Notes under the pieces: model-generated | Databases searched by the model: none | What the model was told of the DNA's origin: nothing | The model's input: the letters and a program-made list of their open reading frames with translations, nothing else | DNA from: Gemmatimonadota bacterium | GTDB lineage: Bacteria; Gemmatimonadota; Gemmatimonadetes; Longimicrobiales; Gaopeijiaceae | NCBI GenBank assembly: GCA_041390125.1 | Contig: JAWKQN010000003.1 | Coordinates: 351,790-415,789 of the forward strand | Direction: 5' to 3' | Length of the DNA stretch: 64,000 bases | Program-made: the position numbers and the translations under genes | Part shown: positions 25,484-34,954 of the stretch, in pieces | Layout of the letters: each line of letters begins with the position of its first letter | Numbering within the stretch: position 1 is the first letter of the stretch

Positions 25484-25706
25484 GACAGGACTCCGGTGAT
25501 GCACCTCCGAGACAGACGGAGGTTCCGGAGCGGTCGAGGGTGGCAGGAGGGGTGCCAGTGGCGGGCGCTGTCGCCGTGCCACCACAGGTCGTGCGCAACG
25601 CCCGGACGCGTTACCCTCACGGGCGCAGGAGCCGAACGCGTGCCGGTCCTCGTCGGGCGCGGCGTGCGAACCGACCGCGAACACCGGGATGGAGGGACAG
25701 GAGCCG

Positions 25707-27029
25707 ATGCGACGCGTGGGGCGGGCAGCGGCGTGCGTGGCGGTCTGCGGATGCGCTGCGGGGAGCGGCGCGCCCGGGATGCCCGCGGGAACGGGCGCCG
25801 GTGCGCCCGCCTCCGAGGCGAGCTCGCTCGTGCTGGAGCACGTTGCGGTGGTGGATGTCGTGCGCGGCCGGACGCTGCCGGACCGCACGGTCGTGGTGCA
25901 GGGCGGGCGCATCGTGTCCGTCGACTCGACCCGCGCCGAGCGCGCGGGCGCGCTCGACCTGACGGGTCGCTGGCTCCTCCCCGGCCTGATCGACACGCAC
26001 GTGCACGTGGCCACGGATCCGGCGGGCTTCGATCGCGACGCCCAGAGCGCGCTGGAGTGGGCGTTCCGGAGCGGCGTCACCTCCGTGCGCGACATGGCGG
26101 GCGACACGCGCGCGCTGGTCGAGCTGGCGCGTGCGGCGGCCGATTCCACCGTGGCCGCGCCCACGTTGGTGTACTCCGCGCTGGTCGCCGGTCCCACCTT
26201 CTTCGACGATCCCCGGCCGCAGGCATCGGCGCGCGGCGCCGTGGCGGGGCAGGTCGACTGGATGCAGGCGGTCACGCCCGACAGCGACCTGACGGAGGTG
26301 ATGGCCCGCGCGCGCGCCACCGGCGCCACCGGTCTCAAGATCTACGCGGACCTGCCGGCCGCGGAGCTCGGCCCGCTGGTGGACGCGGCCCATGCGGCGG
26401 GCTTGCAGGTGTGGAGTCACGCGGTGACCTATCCCGGCCGTCCTTCCGACGTGGTGCGCGCCGGGCCGGACGTGGTCTCGCACGCCTACTACCTGGTGTG
26501 GGAGCTCGCCGAGACCGTGCCGTTCGGATACGCTGCGGGCCGCGCGGCGCTGGGCGCGCCGGACGCGGCGGGTCCACCCCCGACGGACGCGCCCGCCCTC
26601 GACGCTGTCTTCGACGCCATGGCGGCGCGCGGCATCGTGCTCGAGCCCACGCTGACCGTGGTCAACGGGGACTCCCCGTTCGCGTGGCTACGTGGCTGGG
26701 CCTCGGCGGTGACTGCGCGTGCGCACGCGCGTGGGGTGACCATCGTGGCGGGCACCGACCGGATGGTGGACCGGGACACGCGCAGGTCCAACCTGCCCGA
26801 CGAGCTGCTCTACCTGGTGCGGGACGCGGGCTTCACACCGGCGGAGGCGCTGCGCGCCGCCACGGTGGACGCTGCCCGCGCGCTGGGTCGGGAAGGGCAG
26901 GTGGGGCGCATCGCGCCCGGCTTCCGGGCCGACCTGGTGGTGCTGGACGCGAATCCGCTGGAGGACGTCGCGGCCGTGCGGGCCGTGGACCGCGTCATCA
27001 AGGCGGGACACGTGCACGAGGTGCGTTGA
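25707..27029 (+). CDS. Lipoprotein amidohydrolase
   Basis: The 440-residue protein has a lipoprotein signal (ACVAVCGC) and the amidohydrolase TIM-barrel motifs: DTHVHV after a beta-rich cap (HxH metal ligands), GLKIYAD with the bridging lysine, SHAVT and SHAYY histidines, and AGTDR with the catalytic aspartate. It belongs to the imidazolonepropionase/prolidase-like group often found secreted in this type of organism; substrates may be N-acyl amino acids, dipeptides or lactams. ATG 25707 is preceded by GGAGGGACAGGAG; ATG 25689 would put that tract inside the gene. The gene is divergent from the Ig-repeat protease and converges with feoB. Confidence 0.82.
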   Translation: MRRVGRAAACVAVCGCAAGSGAPGMPAGTGAGAPASEASSLVLEHVAVVDVVRGRTLPDRTVVVQGGRIVSVDSTRAERAGALDLTGRWLLPGLIDTHVHVATDPAGFDRDAQSALEWAFRSGVTSVRDMAGDTRALVELARAAADSTVAAPTLVYSALVAGPTFFDDPRPQASARGAVAGQVDWMQAVTPDSDLTEVMARARATGATGLKIYADLPAAELGPLVDAAHAAGLQVWSHAVTYPGRPSDVVRAGPDVVSHAYYLVWELAETVPFGYAAGRAALGAPDAAGPPPTDAPALDAVFDAMAARGIVLEPTLTVVNGDSPFAWLRGWASAVTARAHARGVTIVAGTDRMVDRDTRRSNLPDELLYLVRDAGFTPAEALRAATVDAARALGREGQVGRIAPGFRADLVVLDANPLEDVAAVRAVDRVIKAGHVHEVR

Positions 27030-27041
27030 GCGCGGCTCCCC

Positions 27042-28967
27042 TCAGAGCAGGCGATACGCCACGAACGCGCCCACCCACGCCAGCAGCAGCATGTAGGTCC
27101 ACTGCACCAGCGGCCACTTCCAGCCGCCCGTCTCGCGCCGCATCACGGCGACGGTGGACATGCACTGCAGCGCGAACACGTAGAAGATCAGCAGGGCCAC
27201 GGCACCGCCCAGCGTGAGGTCGCGTTGCAGCGCGGCCTGCAACTGCAGCGATTCCTCCGTGGCGTCCTCGACCCCGTAGAGCGTCCCCAGCGTGCCCACG
27301 ATCACCTCGCGCGCGGCGAGCGAGCTCACGATCCCCACCGCCACCTTCCAGTCGAAGCCCAACGGCTCCACCAGCGGCTCCACCAGGTGTCCCACCTGGC
27401 CCAGCGCCGACTCGTCCAGCGGCGGCGGCCCGCCGAGCGGCAGCGGCGGGATGCGCGTGAGTGTCCAGAGCACGATGGACGTGCCCAGGATGATGGTCCC
27501 GGCCCGCTTGAGGAACACCTTGGAGCGGTCCATCAGCCGGACGGCGAGCGAGCGTAGCGTGGGGATGCGATACGGCGGCAGCTCGAGCGCGAACTCGGAC
27601 GTCGAGCCCTTGAGGACCGTGGACTTGAGCAGCCAGGCCGTCAGGATGGCCGCGCCCAGACCGAGCGCGTAGAGCCCGAGCAGGGTGGCGGCGCGGGTGC
27701 CCAGGAGCGGCCCCAGCAGCGGCTGTTCCGGGATGAAGGCGGCGATCAGGAGCGCGTAGATGGGCAGACGCGCCGAGCAGGTCATGAACGGCGCCACGAA
27801 GATGGTGGCGAGCCGGTCGCGCTCGTTGTCGATGGTGCGCGCCGCCAGGATGGACGGGACGGCGCAGGCGTACGAGGACATCAGGGGCAGGAAGGACTTC
27901 CCCTGCAGCCCGATGCGGCGCATGAAGCGGTCGGCCATGAGGGCCGCGCGCGCCATGTAGCCCGAGTCCTCGAGCAGGCCGATGAACAGGAACAGGATCA
28001 GGATCTGGGGGAGGAACACGAGGACGGAGCCCACCCCCAGCCAGATCCCGTCGATCAACAGCTCCCGCACCCAGGTGTCGGGCAGCATCGCCGCGATCCA
28101 CTCGCCGCTTCCGGCGATCACGGCCTCGACGCCGTCCATGAGCGGGGTCGCCAGGGTGAAGATGGACTGGAACACCAGCACCACCATCGCCAGGAAGGCG
28201 AGCGGGCCCAGCACGGGATGGAGGAGCAACCCGTCCAGGCGCGCCGTCCACGGCGACGTGGCCGGGGCGCGGTAGCGGGCGCCGTCGCCCACGTCGTGGG
28301 CCCAGGCCCTGCGCTCCGGCGCGGACTGGATGACCGGCAGGCGGCGCACGCGCGTCTCGGGCGCGCGCGAGCCCGGGATGCGCACGCCCTGGCCGGCGGC
28401 GACGCACTCGAGGAAGACCTGGAGCGGCTCCAGACCCTCGTTGCGCTGCGCGGACGCCAGGGTCACGGGCACTTCCAGCCGCTCCTCGAGCGCGGCGGTG
28501 TCCACGCCGCCCCGCCCCCGCTCCAGCTCGTCGGCCATGTTGAGCACGACGAGCGCGGGCACGTCCAGCAGCTCCAGCACCGAGGACGCCAGCACCAGGT
28601 GACGGGAGAGCTGGGTGGCGTCCAGGATCAGGACGATCGCGTCCGGCTTCGCGAGCCCCGGCAGGGTGCCGGTGATGGCGTCGCGGGCGATCCGCTCGTC
28701 CAGGCTGCCGGCGCTCAGGCCGTAGATGCCCGGCAGGTCCACGATGTCCACCCGGCCACCGGTGCGCAGGCGGGCTTCGCCCACGCGCCGCTCGACGGTC
28801 ACGCCGGGGTAGTTGGCCACCTTCTGGCGGAGGCCGGTCAGGCGGTTGAAGAGGGTGGACTTGCCCGCGTTGGGCGGCCCCACCAGCGCGATCAGCGGAC
28901 GACTTCCACGCGCGGGAGAGGGGGGGGCGAGCGTGGGGGTGGTGGGTCCGTCCTGCAGCGAAGTCAT
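27042..28967 (-). CDS. feoB: Ferrous iron transporter FeoB
   Basis: The 641-residue protein carries an N-terminal G domain (GPPNAGKST for G1, NYPGVTVE for G2, DLPGIYGL for G3, NMADE for G4) and a polytopic membrane part with the conserved gate segments, including LMSSYACAVPSI with its cysteine and a second CMSTVAVMRRE near the end. FeoB imports Fe2+ across the inner membrane, driven or gated by nucleotide hydrolysis. It is somewhat shorter than the E. coli protein (773 residues), mainly in the region after the G domain. The feoA gene ends 10 bp upstream, forming feoAB with a Fur-box-like site in front. Confidence 0.95.
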   Translation of the reverse strand: MTSLQDGPTTPTLAPPSPARGSRPLIALVGPPNAGKSTLFNRLTGLRQKVANYPGVTVERRVGEARLRTGGRVDIVDLPGIYGLSAGSLDERIARDAITGTLPGLAKPDAIVLILDATQLSRHLVLASSVLELLDVPALVVLNMADELERGRGGVDTAALEERLEVPVTLASAQRNEGLEPLQVFLECVAAGQGVRIPGSRAPETRVRRLPVIQSAPERRAWAHDVGDGARYRAPATSPWTARLDGLLLHPVLGPLAFLAMVVLVFQSIFTLATPLMDGVEAVIAGSGEWIAAMLPDTWVRELLIDGIWLGVGSVLVFLPQILILFLFIGLLEDSGYMARAALMADRFMRRIGLQGKSFLPLMSSYACAVPSILAARTIDNERDRLATIFVAPFMTCSARLPIYALLIAAFIPEQPLLGPLLGTRAATLLGLYALGLGAAILTAWLLKSTVLKGSTSEFALELPPYRIPTLRSLAVRLMDRSKVFLKRAGTIILGTSIVLWTLTRIPPLPLGGPPPLDESALGQVGHLVEPLVEPLGFDWKVAVGIVSSLAAREVIVGTLGTLYGVEDATEESLQLQAALQRDLTLGGAVALLIFYVFALQCMSTVAVMRRETGGWKWPLVQWTYMLLLAWVGAFVAYRLL

Positions 28968-28977
28968 GCGCGGCGGG

Positions 28978-29232
28978 TCAGACGACCGGAGCCACCTCGA
29001 GGCGTTCGGCGGTCTCGCGCCGGAGAGCGAGCAGGCATCCGTCCACCCGACAGACGCAGGCGCCGCCGGGCGCGCGCCGCTCCATCAGGATCCGGCACCC
29101 CGGGATCAGCCCCAGCTCCATGAGACGGAGCGCGGCCTCGGGATCCACGTTCAGCCGCGCCAGCTCGGCGGTCTCTCCATTCCGGAGGGCCGCCAGCGAA
29201 GGCACGGTGCGGGTGGGGAGGCTACGGCTCAC
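28978..29232 (-). CDS. feoA: Ferrous iron transport protein FeoA
   Basis: This 84-residue SH3-like protein has the FeoA pattern RLMELGLIPGCRI followed by a beta-rich C-terminus ending in an ALRRETAERLEV strand. FeoA is a cytoplasmic accessory protein of FeoB. It starts at GTG 29232 and precedes feoB by 10 bp. Confidence 0.9.
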   Translation of the reverse strand: MSRSLPTRTVPSLAALRNGETAELARLNVDPEAALRLMELGLIPGCRILMERRAPGGACVCRVDGCLLALRRETAERLEVAPVV

Positions 29233-29270
29233 GGGCGGGATTCACCGACAAGGGTGCGGGGGCCAGGGTT

Positions 29271-29285
29271 TGAGAATCGTTTTCA
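29271..29285. promoter_or_regulatory. Fur-box-like palindrome before feoAB
   Basis: TGAGAAT-C-GTTTTCA has the 7-1-7 structure of the Fur site (TGATAAT-n-ATTATCA), with eleven of fourteen half-site bases matching. It is 39 bp upstream of the feoA start in an unusually AT-rich stretch. Repression by iron-loaded Fur is the expected consequence; a Fur-family gene is at 2209-2709. Confidence 0.65.
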
Positions 29286-29350
29286 ACTCTGGCAATGTAC
29301 GGGGACGAGGCGGACGGCCGCAAGCCCGACCGATCCGGGGGCGCCGGCGG

Positions 29351-31351
29351 CTACTCGTCGTCCGTCTCCAGGTAGGTATAGCCCTCCAGCCCGGCATCGT
29401 AGACGGACAGGAAGTGGCGGCCCTCCTGGACGGTCAGGCGCCGGTCCCGGATGGCCCGCTCCACGTCGCGCCGGAGCGCCTGCTTCATCAGGGGCGGGTC
29501 GTACTGGACGTAGCGCAGGACCTCCTCGACGCTGTCGCCTTCGACCACCTCCTCGATCACCGGCTGTCCGTCGGCGTCGATGCGCACGTGGACCGCGTGG
29601 GTGTCGCCGAGGAGGTTGTGCAGGTCGCCCAGGATCTCCTGGTACGCGCCGACCAGGAAGACCCCGAGGTAGTACGGCTCGGTGTCGGGCTGGCCGTTGC
29701 CGGTCCCGGGGAGGGGACGCAACTCGTGCAGCTCCAGCGTGCGCTTGTCCTCGTAGGGGTCCACGAAGCGGTCGATCTTGCCGTCGGAGTCGCAGGTCAG
29801 GTCCGCCAGCACGCCGCGGCGCGTGGGCTCCTCGTCCAACCGGTGCACGGGCACGATGGGGAAGATCTGATCGATGCCCCAGGAGTCGGGCACGGACTGG
29901 AAGATCGAGAAGTTGCAGAAGTAGATGTCGCCCAGCAGCGAGGGGAGCTCGGACAGCTCGTCCGGGAGCTCGGTGCCGCCGCGGTCGAGCAGGCTGCGCC
30001 CGATGGCCCAGAACAGCTCCTCGGTGGCGGCGCGCACGGGCAGGCTCATGTAGCCGAGCCCGAACAGCGTCATCGCCTCCTCGCGGGCGTGCGACGCGTC
30101 GTGGTAGAGCTCCACCAGGCCGGACGTGCCGACCCGCTCGTACACGTCCAGCAGGTCGAGCAGGGGCTGCGGGACGTCGTCGCCCTCGGTCTCCACCAGG
30201 GTGTGCAGGGCCTGCACGTCGATGCGCGCGTCCATCTGGCGGGCGCCGAGCACGTCGCAGACCAGCACGGACGAGTAGGCCACCAGCGCCCGTCCGGATT
30301 CCGTCACGAGGTGCGGATGTGCCACGCCGGCGTCGTCACAGACCGTCTGCACGCGGTAGACGACGTCCGTCGCGTACTCCTGCACCGTGTAGTTGATGGA
30401 CGACTCGCTCGCGGACTGGGAGCCGTCGTAGTCGACGCCCATGCCGCCACCGAGGTCCAGGTACCCCATGGGCGCGCCCTGCTTGACCATCCCGCAGTAC
30501 ACGTGTGCGAGCTCGCTCACGGCGTTCTTGATGCTGCGGATGTCGAAGACCTGCGAGCCGATGTGACAGTGCAGGAGCTGCAGGCAGTCGAGCATGTCGT
30601 GCGTGCGCAGGAGCTCGATGCCGCGCAGGATCTCCGACACCGACAGACCGAACTTGCCGCGCACCCCGGCCGAGTGCTCCCACCGACCCACGCCCTTGGC
30701 GGACAGCTTGACGCGCATGCCGATGCGCGGGCGCACCCGGTAGCGCTGGGCGTAGCGGATGATCAGCTCCAGCTCGTGGAAGCGCTCCACGACCGGGATG
30801 ATGTGGCGCCCCAGCTTCGTGGCCAGGATGGCCATCTCGATGAACTCGTGATCCTTGAAGCCGTTGCAGATGATCGGCATCTGCTCGTGCCCGGTCGTCA
30901 GCGCCAGCACGGCCAGCAGCTCCGGGATCGAGCCCGCCTCCAGGCCGAAGCCCAGCTCGGCGCCCAGGTCGCGGATCTCCTCGCAGACATGGCGCTGCTG
31001 GTTGACCTTGATCGGGTACACGCACGTGTAGCCCGCCCGGTACTCCACCTGGCGGATGGCCTCGTCGAAGGCGCTGCGCAGCTCGCGCATGCGGTGATCG
31101 AGGAGGTCCGAGATGCGGATCAGCAGGGGCGGCTCGAACCCGCGCTCCTCGAGCCCGAGCACGATCTCGTGGAGGTCGATGCTGTGGGCCGGGTCCTTCC
31201 GCGGATAGATCTCGATGGTGCCGCGCGAGGAGATCCCGAAGTAGCCCTTGCCCCATTCACGGAGCCGATACAGCTCCTCCGCGCGCTCCACGGTCCAGGG
31301 CGCGGGCGGGGCGGGGGCTTCGGGAGCGGCGTCGGTGAGGCGTGGGTTCAT
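29351..31351 (-). CDS. speA: Biosynthetic arginine decarboxylase
   Basis: The 666-residue PLP enzyme (alanine-racemase-type barrel) converts arginine to agmatine and CO2. Visible features are YPIKVNQQ with the PLP lysine, HCHIGSQ, and GGGMGVDYDGS for phosphate binding; the length and the C-terminal domain match SpeA rather than diaminopimelate decarboxylase. ATG 31351 begins the conserved region MNPRLTD; an upstream GTG at 31438 adds residues without similarity. Together with the agmatinase at 2755-3684 it gives putrescine. It is divergent from the TMTC-like gene. Confidence 0.93.
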   Translation of the reverse strand: MNPRLTDAAPEAPAPPAPWTVERAEELYRLREWGKGYFGISSRGTIEIYPRKDPAHSIDLHEIVLGLEERGFEPPLLIRISDLLDHRMRELRSAFDEAIRQVEYRAGYTCVYPIKVNQQRHVCEEIRDLGAELGFGLEAGSIPELLAVLALTTGHEQMPIICNGFKDHEFIEMAILATKLGRHIIPVVERFHELELIIRYAQRYRVRPRIGMRVKLSAKGVGRWEHSAGVRGKFGLSVSEILRGIELLRTHDMLDCLQLLHCHIGSQVFDIRSIKNAVSELAHVYCGMVKQGAPMGYLDLGGGMGVDYDGSQSASESSINYTVQEYATDVVYRVQTVCDDAGVAHPHLVTESGRALVAYSSVLVCDVLGARQMDARIDVQALHTLVETEGDDVPQPLLDLLDVYERVGTSGLVELYHDASHAREEAMTLFGLGYMSLPVRAATEELFWAIGRSLLDRGGTELPDELSELPSLLGDIYFCNFSIFQSVPDSWGIDQIFPIVPVHRLDEEPTRRGVLADLTCDSDGKIDRFVDPYEDKRTLELHELRPLPGTGNGQPDTEPYYLGVFLVGAYQEILGDLHNLLGDTHAVHVRIDADGQPVIEEVVEGDSVEEVLRYVQYDPPLMKQALRRDVERAIRDRRLTVQEGRHFLSVYDAGLEGYTYLETDDE

Positions 31352-31473
31352 GGGGGCCGAAAGGTACCGGACGGGGTCCGGTGGGGGAAGCGCCGGAGAC
31401 GCAGGCACGTGGCTTGTATTCCGGTCACGCGTTCCCATACCGTTGCCCGCCCCCGACCCGAGGCCCCGCCGTC

Positions 31474-33141
31474 GTGACGTCCCGCGTGCAGACCGCTTCC
31501 GCGCCGTCCCCGCCCCGGTGGGGTGGGGAGGGCGCCGTGTGGCTCGCGCTCGCCCTGCTGGCCCTGGTCCCGCACCTGGGCGCGCTGGCCAACGGCTTCG
31601 CGTGGGACGACGTGTTCATCGTGCTGTCCAACCCGGCGGTGCGGGATGGCGACCCGGCGGCCGCGCTCACCCGTCCCTGGTGGCCCGCCGCCTTCACGTT
31701 CGCGGGGAGCGGGCTCTGGCGTCCCTTCACCTCCGCGGCCCTGGCCGCGCAGTGGGCGCTGTGGGGCGAGCGCCCGCTGCTCTTCCACGCGGTGGGGCTG
31801 GCGCTGCACGTGGCCGTGGTCCTGCTGCTCTTCGCGGTGCTGCGGCGGCACGTGGGCCGTGCCGCGGCCTGGGCGGGCGCGGCCGTCTTCGCGGTGCACC
31901 CCGTGCACGTGGAGGCGGTGGCCAACGGGGTGGGACAGGCCGAGCTGTGGGCCGCGCTCTTCGTGCTGATCGCCGTCCTCGCGCACGGGCGCTGGCTGGA
32001 GGAGACGCGCGTGGGCGCGCGGGTGGGCCTGCTGCTGCTCGTGGCGGCGGCGTACCTGGGCGGCGTGGCGTCCAAGGAGATCGCCGTCACGCTCCCGGCC
32101 CTCCTGCTGCTCCTGCCCGACGCCCGCGGCCGCCGTCCCGAGCGCGCGCTGCCGCTGCTCGGTCTGCTGGGCGCGGTGCTGGTGTTCCTGCTCGCGCAGC
32201 GCCTCGCGGTGGTGGGGAGCGTGCGGGGGGAGGTGCTCGCGCCGGAGCTGATCGGGCTGTCCACCGGGGCCCGCGTCCTGTCGGGCCTGTCCGCCTGGAC
32301 GGACCACGCGCGTCTGCTGCTCTTCCCGCTCCACCTCTCCGCCGACTACGGACCCGCCGTGCGCTTTCCCGCCACCGGGGTGGACGGGGGCGTGCTGCTG
32401 GGAGCCGCCGTGCTGGCCGCCGCGCTCGCGGCTGCCTGGGCGGCCCGGGCGCGCCCGCTGCTCGCGGCTGGTCTGCTGTGGACGGTCGTGGCGCTGCTGC
32501 CCGTCTCCAACCTGATCATCCCGGCGGGCGTCCTGGTGGCCGAGCGCACGCTCTACCTGCCGTCCGTGGGCCTCGCGCTCGGGGTGGCGGGGGCGTGGGC
32601 CGCGCTCGCGGCCCGGTGGCCCGGACGGACCCTGCCGCTGGCCCTCGCGCTCGTGCTGACGGCGGGCGCGGCGCGCTCGGCCCTGCGCGTCCCGGTGTGG
32701 GCGAGCAGCGACGCCGTGCTGGCCAGCCTGGAGCGCGACCATCCGGGATCGCACCTCGTGCTCCGCCGGCAGGCGGCCCGTTTGCTGGCGGAGGGTCGCC
32801 TGGCGGAGGCGCAGGGCGTCTTCGACCGCGCCCTGGCGCTCGTGCCCCGGCACTTCTCGCTCCTGACCGAAGCCGCCCAGGTGGCGTCGGTGGCCGGGGA
32901 CGCCACGCGGGCCGAGACGCTGGCTGCCCGGGGCGTGGACGTCTATCCCACGAGCCCGCACGGCTACCTGGTGCTGGCGCGCGTGCGGCGGCGAGCCGGG
33001 GACGAGGCGGGCGCGCGCGCGGCGCTGCTGGAGGGGATCCGCCGCGCCGACCCGCTCACGCCCCTCTGGACGGAGCTCGAGGCAGGGCGCACGATGACGG
33101 ACGTGTCCGCTGTCGCCCATCCGCCGGAGGAGCTTCGATGA
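31474..33141 (+). CDS. TMTC-like membrane protein with C-terminal TPR region
   Basis: The 555-residue protein has about nine to eleven membrane helices in the first 420 residues. It carries the family's luminal-loop motif NGFAWDDVFIV near the N-terminus and HPVHVEAVANGVGQAE, both typical of TMTC/tetratricopeptide O-mannosyl-type GT-C proteins. The C-terminal 130 residues are soluble and contain two or three TPR-like helical pairs (RLLAEGRLAEAQGVFDRAL split by turns). A glycosyltransferase role at the periplasmic face is likely, with unknown substrate. GTG 31474 was chosen for GAGG upstream and for the position of the first helix. Its stop overlaps the FAH gene (ATGA). Confidence 0.75.
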   Translation: MTSRVQTASAPSPPRWGGEGAVWLALALLALVPHLGALANGFAWDDVFIVLSNPAVRDGDPAAALTRPWWPAAFTFAGSGLWRPFTSAALAAQWALWGERPLLFHAVGLALHVAVVLLLFAVLRRHVGRAAAWAGAAVFAVHPVHVEAVANGVGQAELWAALFVLIAVLAHGRWLEETRVGARVGLLLLVAAAYLGGVASKEIAVTLPALLLLLPDARGRRPERALPLLGLLGAVLVFLLAQRLAVVGSVRGEVLAPELIGLSTGARVLSGLSAWTDHARLLLFPLHLSADYGPAVRFPATGVDGGVLLGAAVLAAALAAAWAARARPLLAAGLLWTVVALLPVSNLIIPAGVLVAERTLYLPSVGLALGVAGAWAALAARWPGRTLPLALALVLTAGAARSALRVPVWASSDAVLASLERDHPGSHLVLRRQAARLLAEGRLAEAQGVFDRALALVPRHFSLLTEAAQVASVAGDATRAETLAARGVDVYPTSPHGYLVLARVRRRAGDEAGARAALLEGIRRADPLTPLWTELEAGRTMTDVSAVAHPPEELR

Positions 33142-33995
33142 GTCGTCCCGCCGCCCGTGTCGCTACGCTGATCGCGCTGGTGCTCGCCGGATGGGCTCCC
33201 GCTCCCGTCTGGGCGCAGGAGGGCGCGCGCTACGTCCGCTTCGCCCTCCAGGGCGACACCGCGTACGGACGGGTGGACGGCAGCACCGTGCACGTGCTGT
33301 CGGGCGACTTCCTGCGCGGGGGCACCCCTACCGGGAGCACCCACGCCCTGCAGGACGTGACGCTGCTCGCACCGGTGGTGCCGGGGAAGGTCATCGCGGT
33401 CGGGCTCAACTACATGAGCCACCTGGGCGACCGGGGCTCGGCCACCTATCCCGGTCTGTTCGCCAAGTATCCGAGCTCCATCAGCGGGCCCGAAGCGGAC
33501 ATCGTGTATCCCGCCGATGCCACCGACCTGCACTACGAGGGCGAGCTGGTGCTCGTGATCGGGAAGGGCGGGAAGGACATCGCGCCCGAGGATGCCTGGG
33601 AGCACATCTTCGGCGCCACGGCCGGGAACGACGTGAGCGAGCGTGCCTGGCAGCGCGACGACCTGCAGTGGTTGCGTGCGAAGGCCTCCGACGGATTCGG
33701 GCCCATCGGTCCGGTGGTGGCCACGGGCCTGGACTATGGCGACCTGCTCGTGGAGACCCGCGTCAACGGCGAGGTGCGCCAGCACCAGCGCACCACCGAT
33801 CTGATCTTCGACATCCCCACCATCGTCAGCTACGTCAGCCGCTACGTGACGCTGGAGACCGGCGATCTGATCTTCACCGGCACGCCCGGCACCACGCGGG
33901 CCGTGCGGCCGGGGGACGTGGTGGAGGTGGAGGTCGAAGGCGTGGGCACGATCCGCAACCGCGTGGTGGCGGATACGCGGGCCCCGCGCCCGTAG
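33138..33995 (+). CDS. Exported fumarylacetoacetate hydrolase-family enzyme
   Basis: The 285-residue protein has the FAH catalytic fold: VIAVGLNYMSHLGD, the metal ligands in HYEGELVLVIGK, a KASDGFGPIGPVV loop, and FTGTPGTT near the end. FAH-family enzymes hydrolyse or decarboxylate beta-keto acids such as acylpyruvates using Mg2+. Unusually it begins with a clear Sec signal peptide (VATLIALVLAGWAPAPVWAQ, about residues 8-27), implying work in the periplasm, whereas most relatives are cytoplasmic. The start overlaps the stop of the membrane protein gene by 4 bp. Confidence 0.85.
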   Translation: MSRPAARVATLIALVLAGWAPAPVWAQEGARYVRFALQGDTAYGRVDGSTVHVLSGDFLRGGTPTGSTHALQDVTLLAPVVPGKVIAVGLNYMSHLGDRGSATYPGLFAKYPSSISGPEADIVYPADATDLHYEGELVLVIGKGGKDIAPEDAWEHIFGATAGNDVSERAWQRDDLQWLRAKASDGFGPIGPVVATGLDYGDLLVETRVNGEVRQHQRTTDLIFDIPTIVSYVSRYVTLETGDLIFTGTPGTTRAVRPGDVVEVEVEGVGTIRNRVVADTRAPRP

Positions 33996-34031
33996 GGGCG
34001 CTGCGCGACCCACGCGGGGCGCGCGGCCGGT

Positions 34032-34736
34032 TCAGAACGCCCAGCCGACCTGCAGCCCCACATGCCACCAGTTCGTGTGCTGTGAGAGCGCCCGCTCCGC
34101 GGTCCAGGTCTTCGCGAGCTCGGACCGGATCAGCGTCGATCCGATGCGGGCGGCCAGACCGAAGCTCGTGCCCGGGCCCGTGCGGGTGCGCGTGGTCAGG
34201 TCCCCGTCCAGCCACCGCATGCGCTCGTGGTCCTGCACCACGGCCAGCGTCACGAACGGGTTGAGGCCCAGCGTGTGGGTGGAGCGGAACTCGTGGCCGA
34301 GCGAGAGGCCGACGCGGCGGCGTACGCGGTCGAAGTCACCGTCGACGTCGTAGGTCGTGCCGACGACGCCGTTGGCGTCGGGGCCCGTCCGGGACGAGAG
34401 GCTCGACTCGTACGACGTGCGCGCTTCCCCGGCGAGACCGCACACCTGCACGGGCCCGTCGGTGAGCTCCCAGCCGACGCGGAGGTCCGTGGTCCGCATG
34501 TTCTCCTTCTGCGCGAACATGTCGAGCGAGGAGCGGCTGACCCCCACGTTCAGCCGACCGGCCCGGACCGCGAGGCTCGCGGCTCCTCCGGTGGCGCCGT
34601 CGGTGCCTTCGAACCCGAGCGAGATCGCGGCGACGCGGGTAGGCTGCCCCATGCACACCTGGGCCGCCGAGACCGAGGGTGTAGCGAACGTCACGGCTGC
34701 CCCGGCCGCGAGTACCACGATCGTCGACGTCCTCAT
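34032..34736 (-). CDS. Small outer-membrane beta-barrel protein
   Basis: The 234-residue protein has a Sec signal peptide (VVLAAGAAVTFATPSVSAAQ) and alternates amphipathic strands, ending in VGLQVGWAF, whose terminal phenylalanine is the barrel-assembly signal. About eight strands are likely. It has two cysteines (VCMGQ and VCGLAG) that may form a disulfide. The function is unknown; similar small barrels are often called outer-membrane beta-barrel domain proteins. A GGAGGAGA Shine-Dalgarno tract precedes the ATG. Confidence 0.75.
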   Translation of the reverse strand: MRTSTIVVLAAGAAVTFATPSVSAAQVCMGQPTRVAAISLGFEGTDGATGGAASLAVRAGRLNVGVSRSSLDMFAQKENMRTTDLRVGWELTDGPVQVCGLAGEARTSYESSLSSRTGPDANGVVGTTYDVDGDFDRVRRRVGLSLGHEFRSTHTLGLNPFVTLAVVQDHERMRWLDGDLTTRTRTGPGTSFGLAARIGSTLIRSELAKTWTAERALSQHTNWWHVGLQVGWAF

Positions 34737-34954
34737 CGGTGTCTCCTCCGGTCGGGATTGCTGCCTGCGTGCGCTGTCCGTCGCGTGCGTCGCTCCGGCC
34801 CTGCTTCCTTCCTACAGCCGGGGATGCGGAGGGGCAAGCGCCATACCGGCGCGAGGGTCAGGCGTCGCCTGGCGGAGGCGACGGCACTGTGCTCGCTCGG
34901 GGACGCACCCCGTCTCCGCGAAGGGACAGTGCCACCGCAGCGCGCGCGGCTCCG

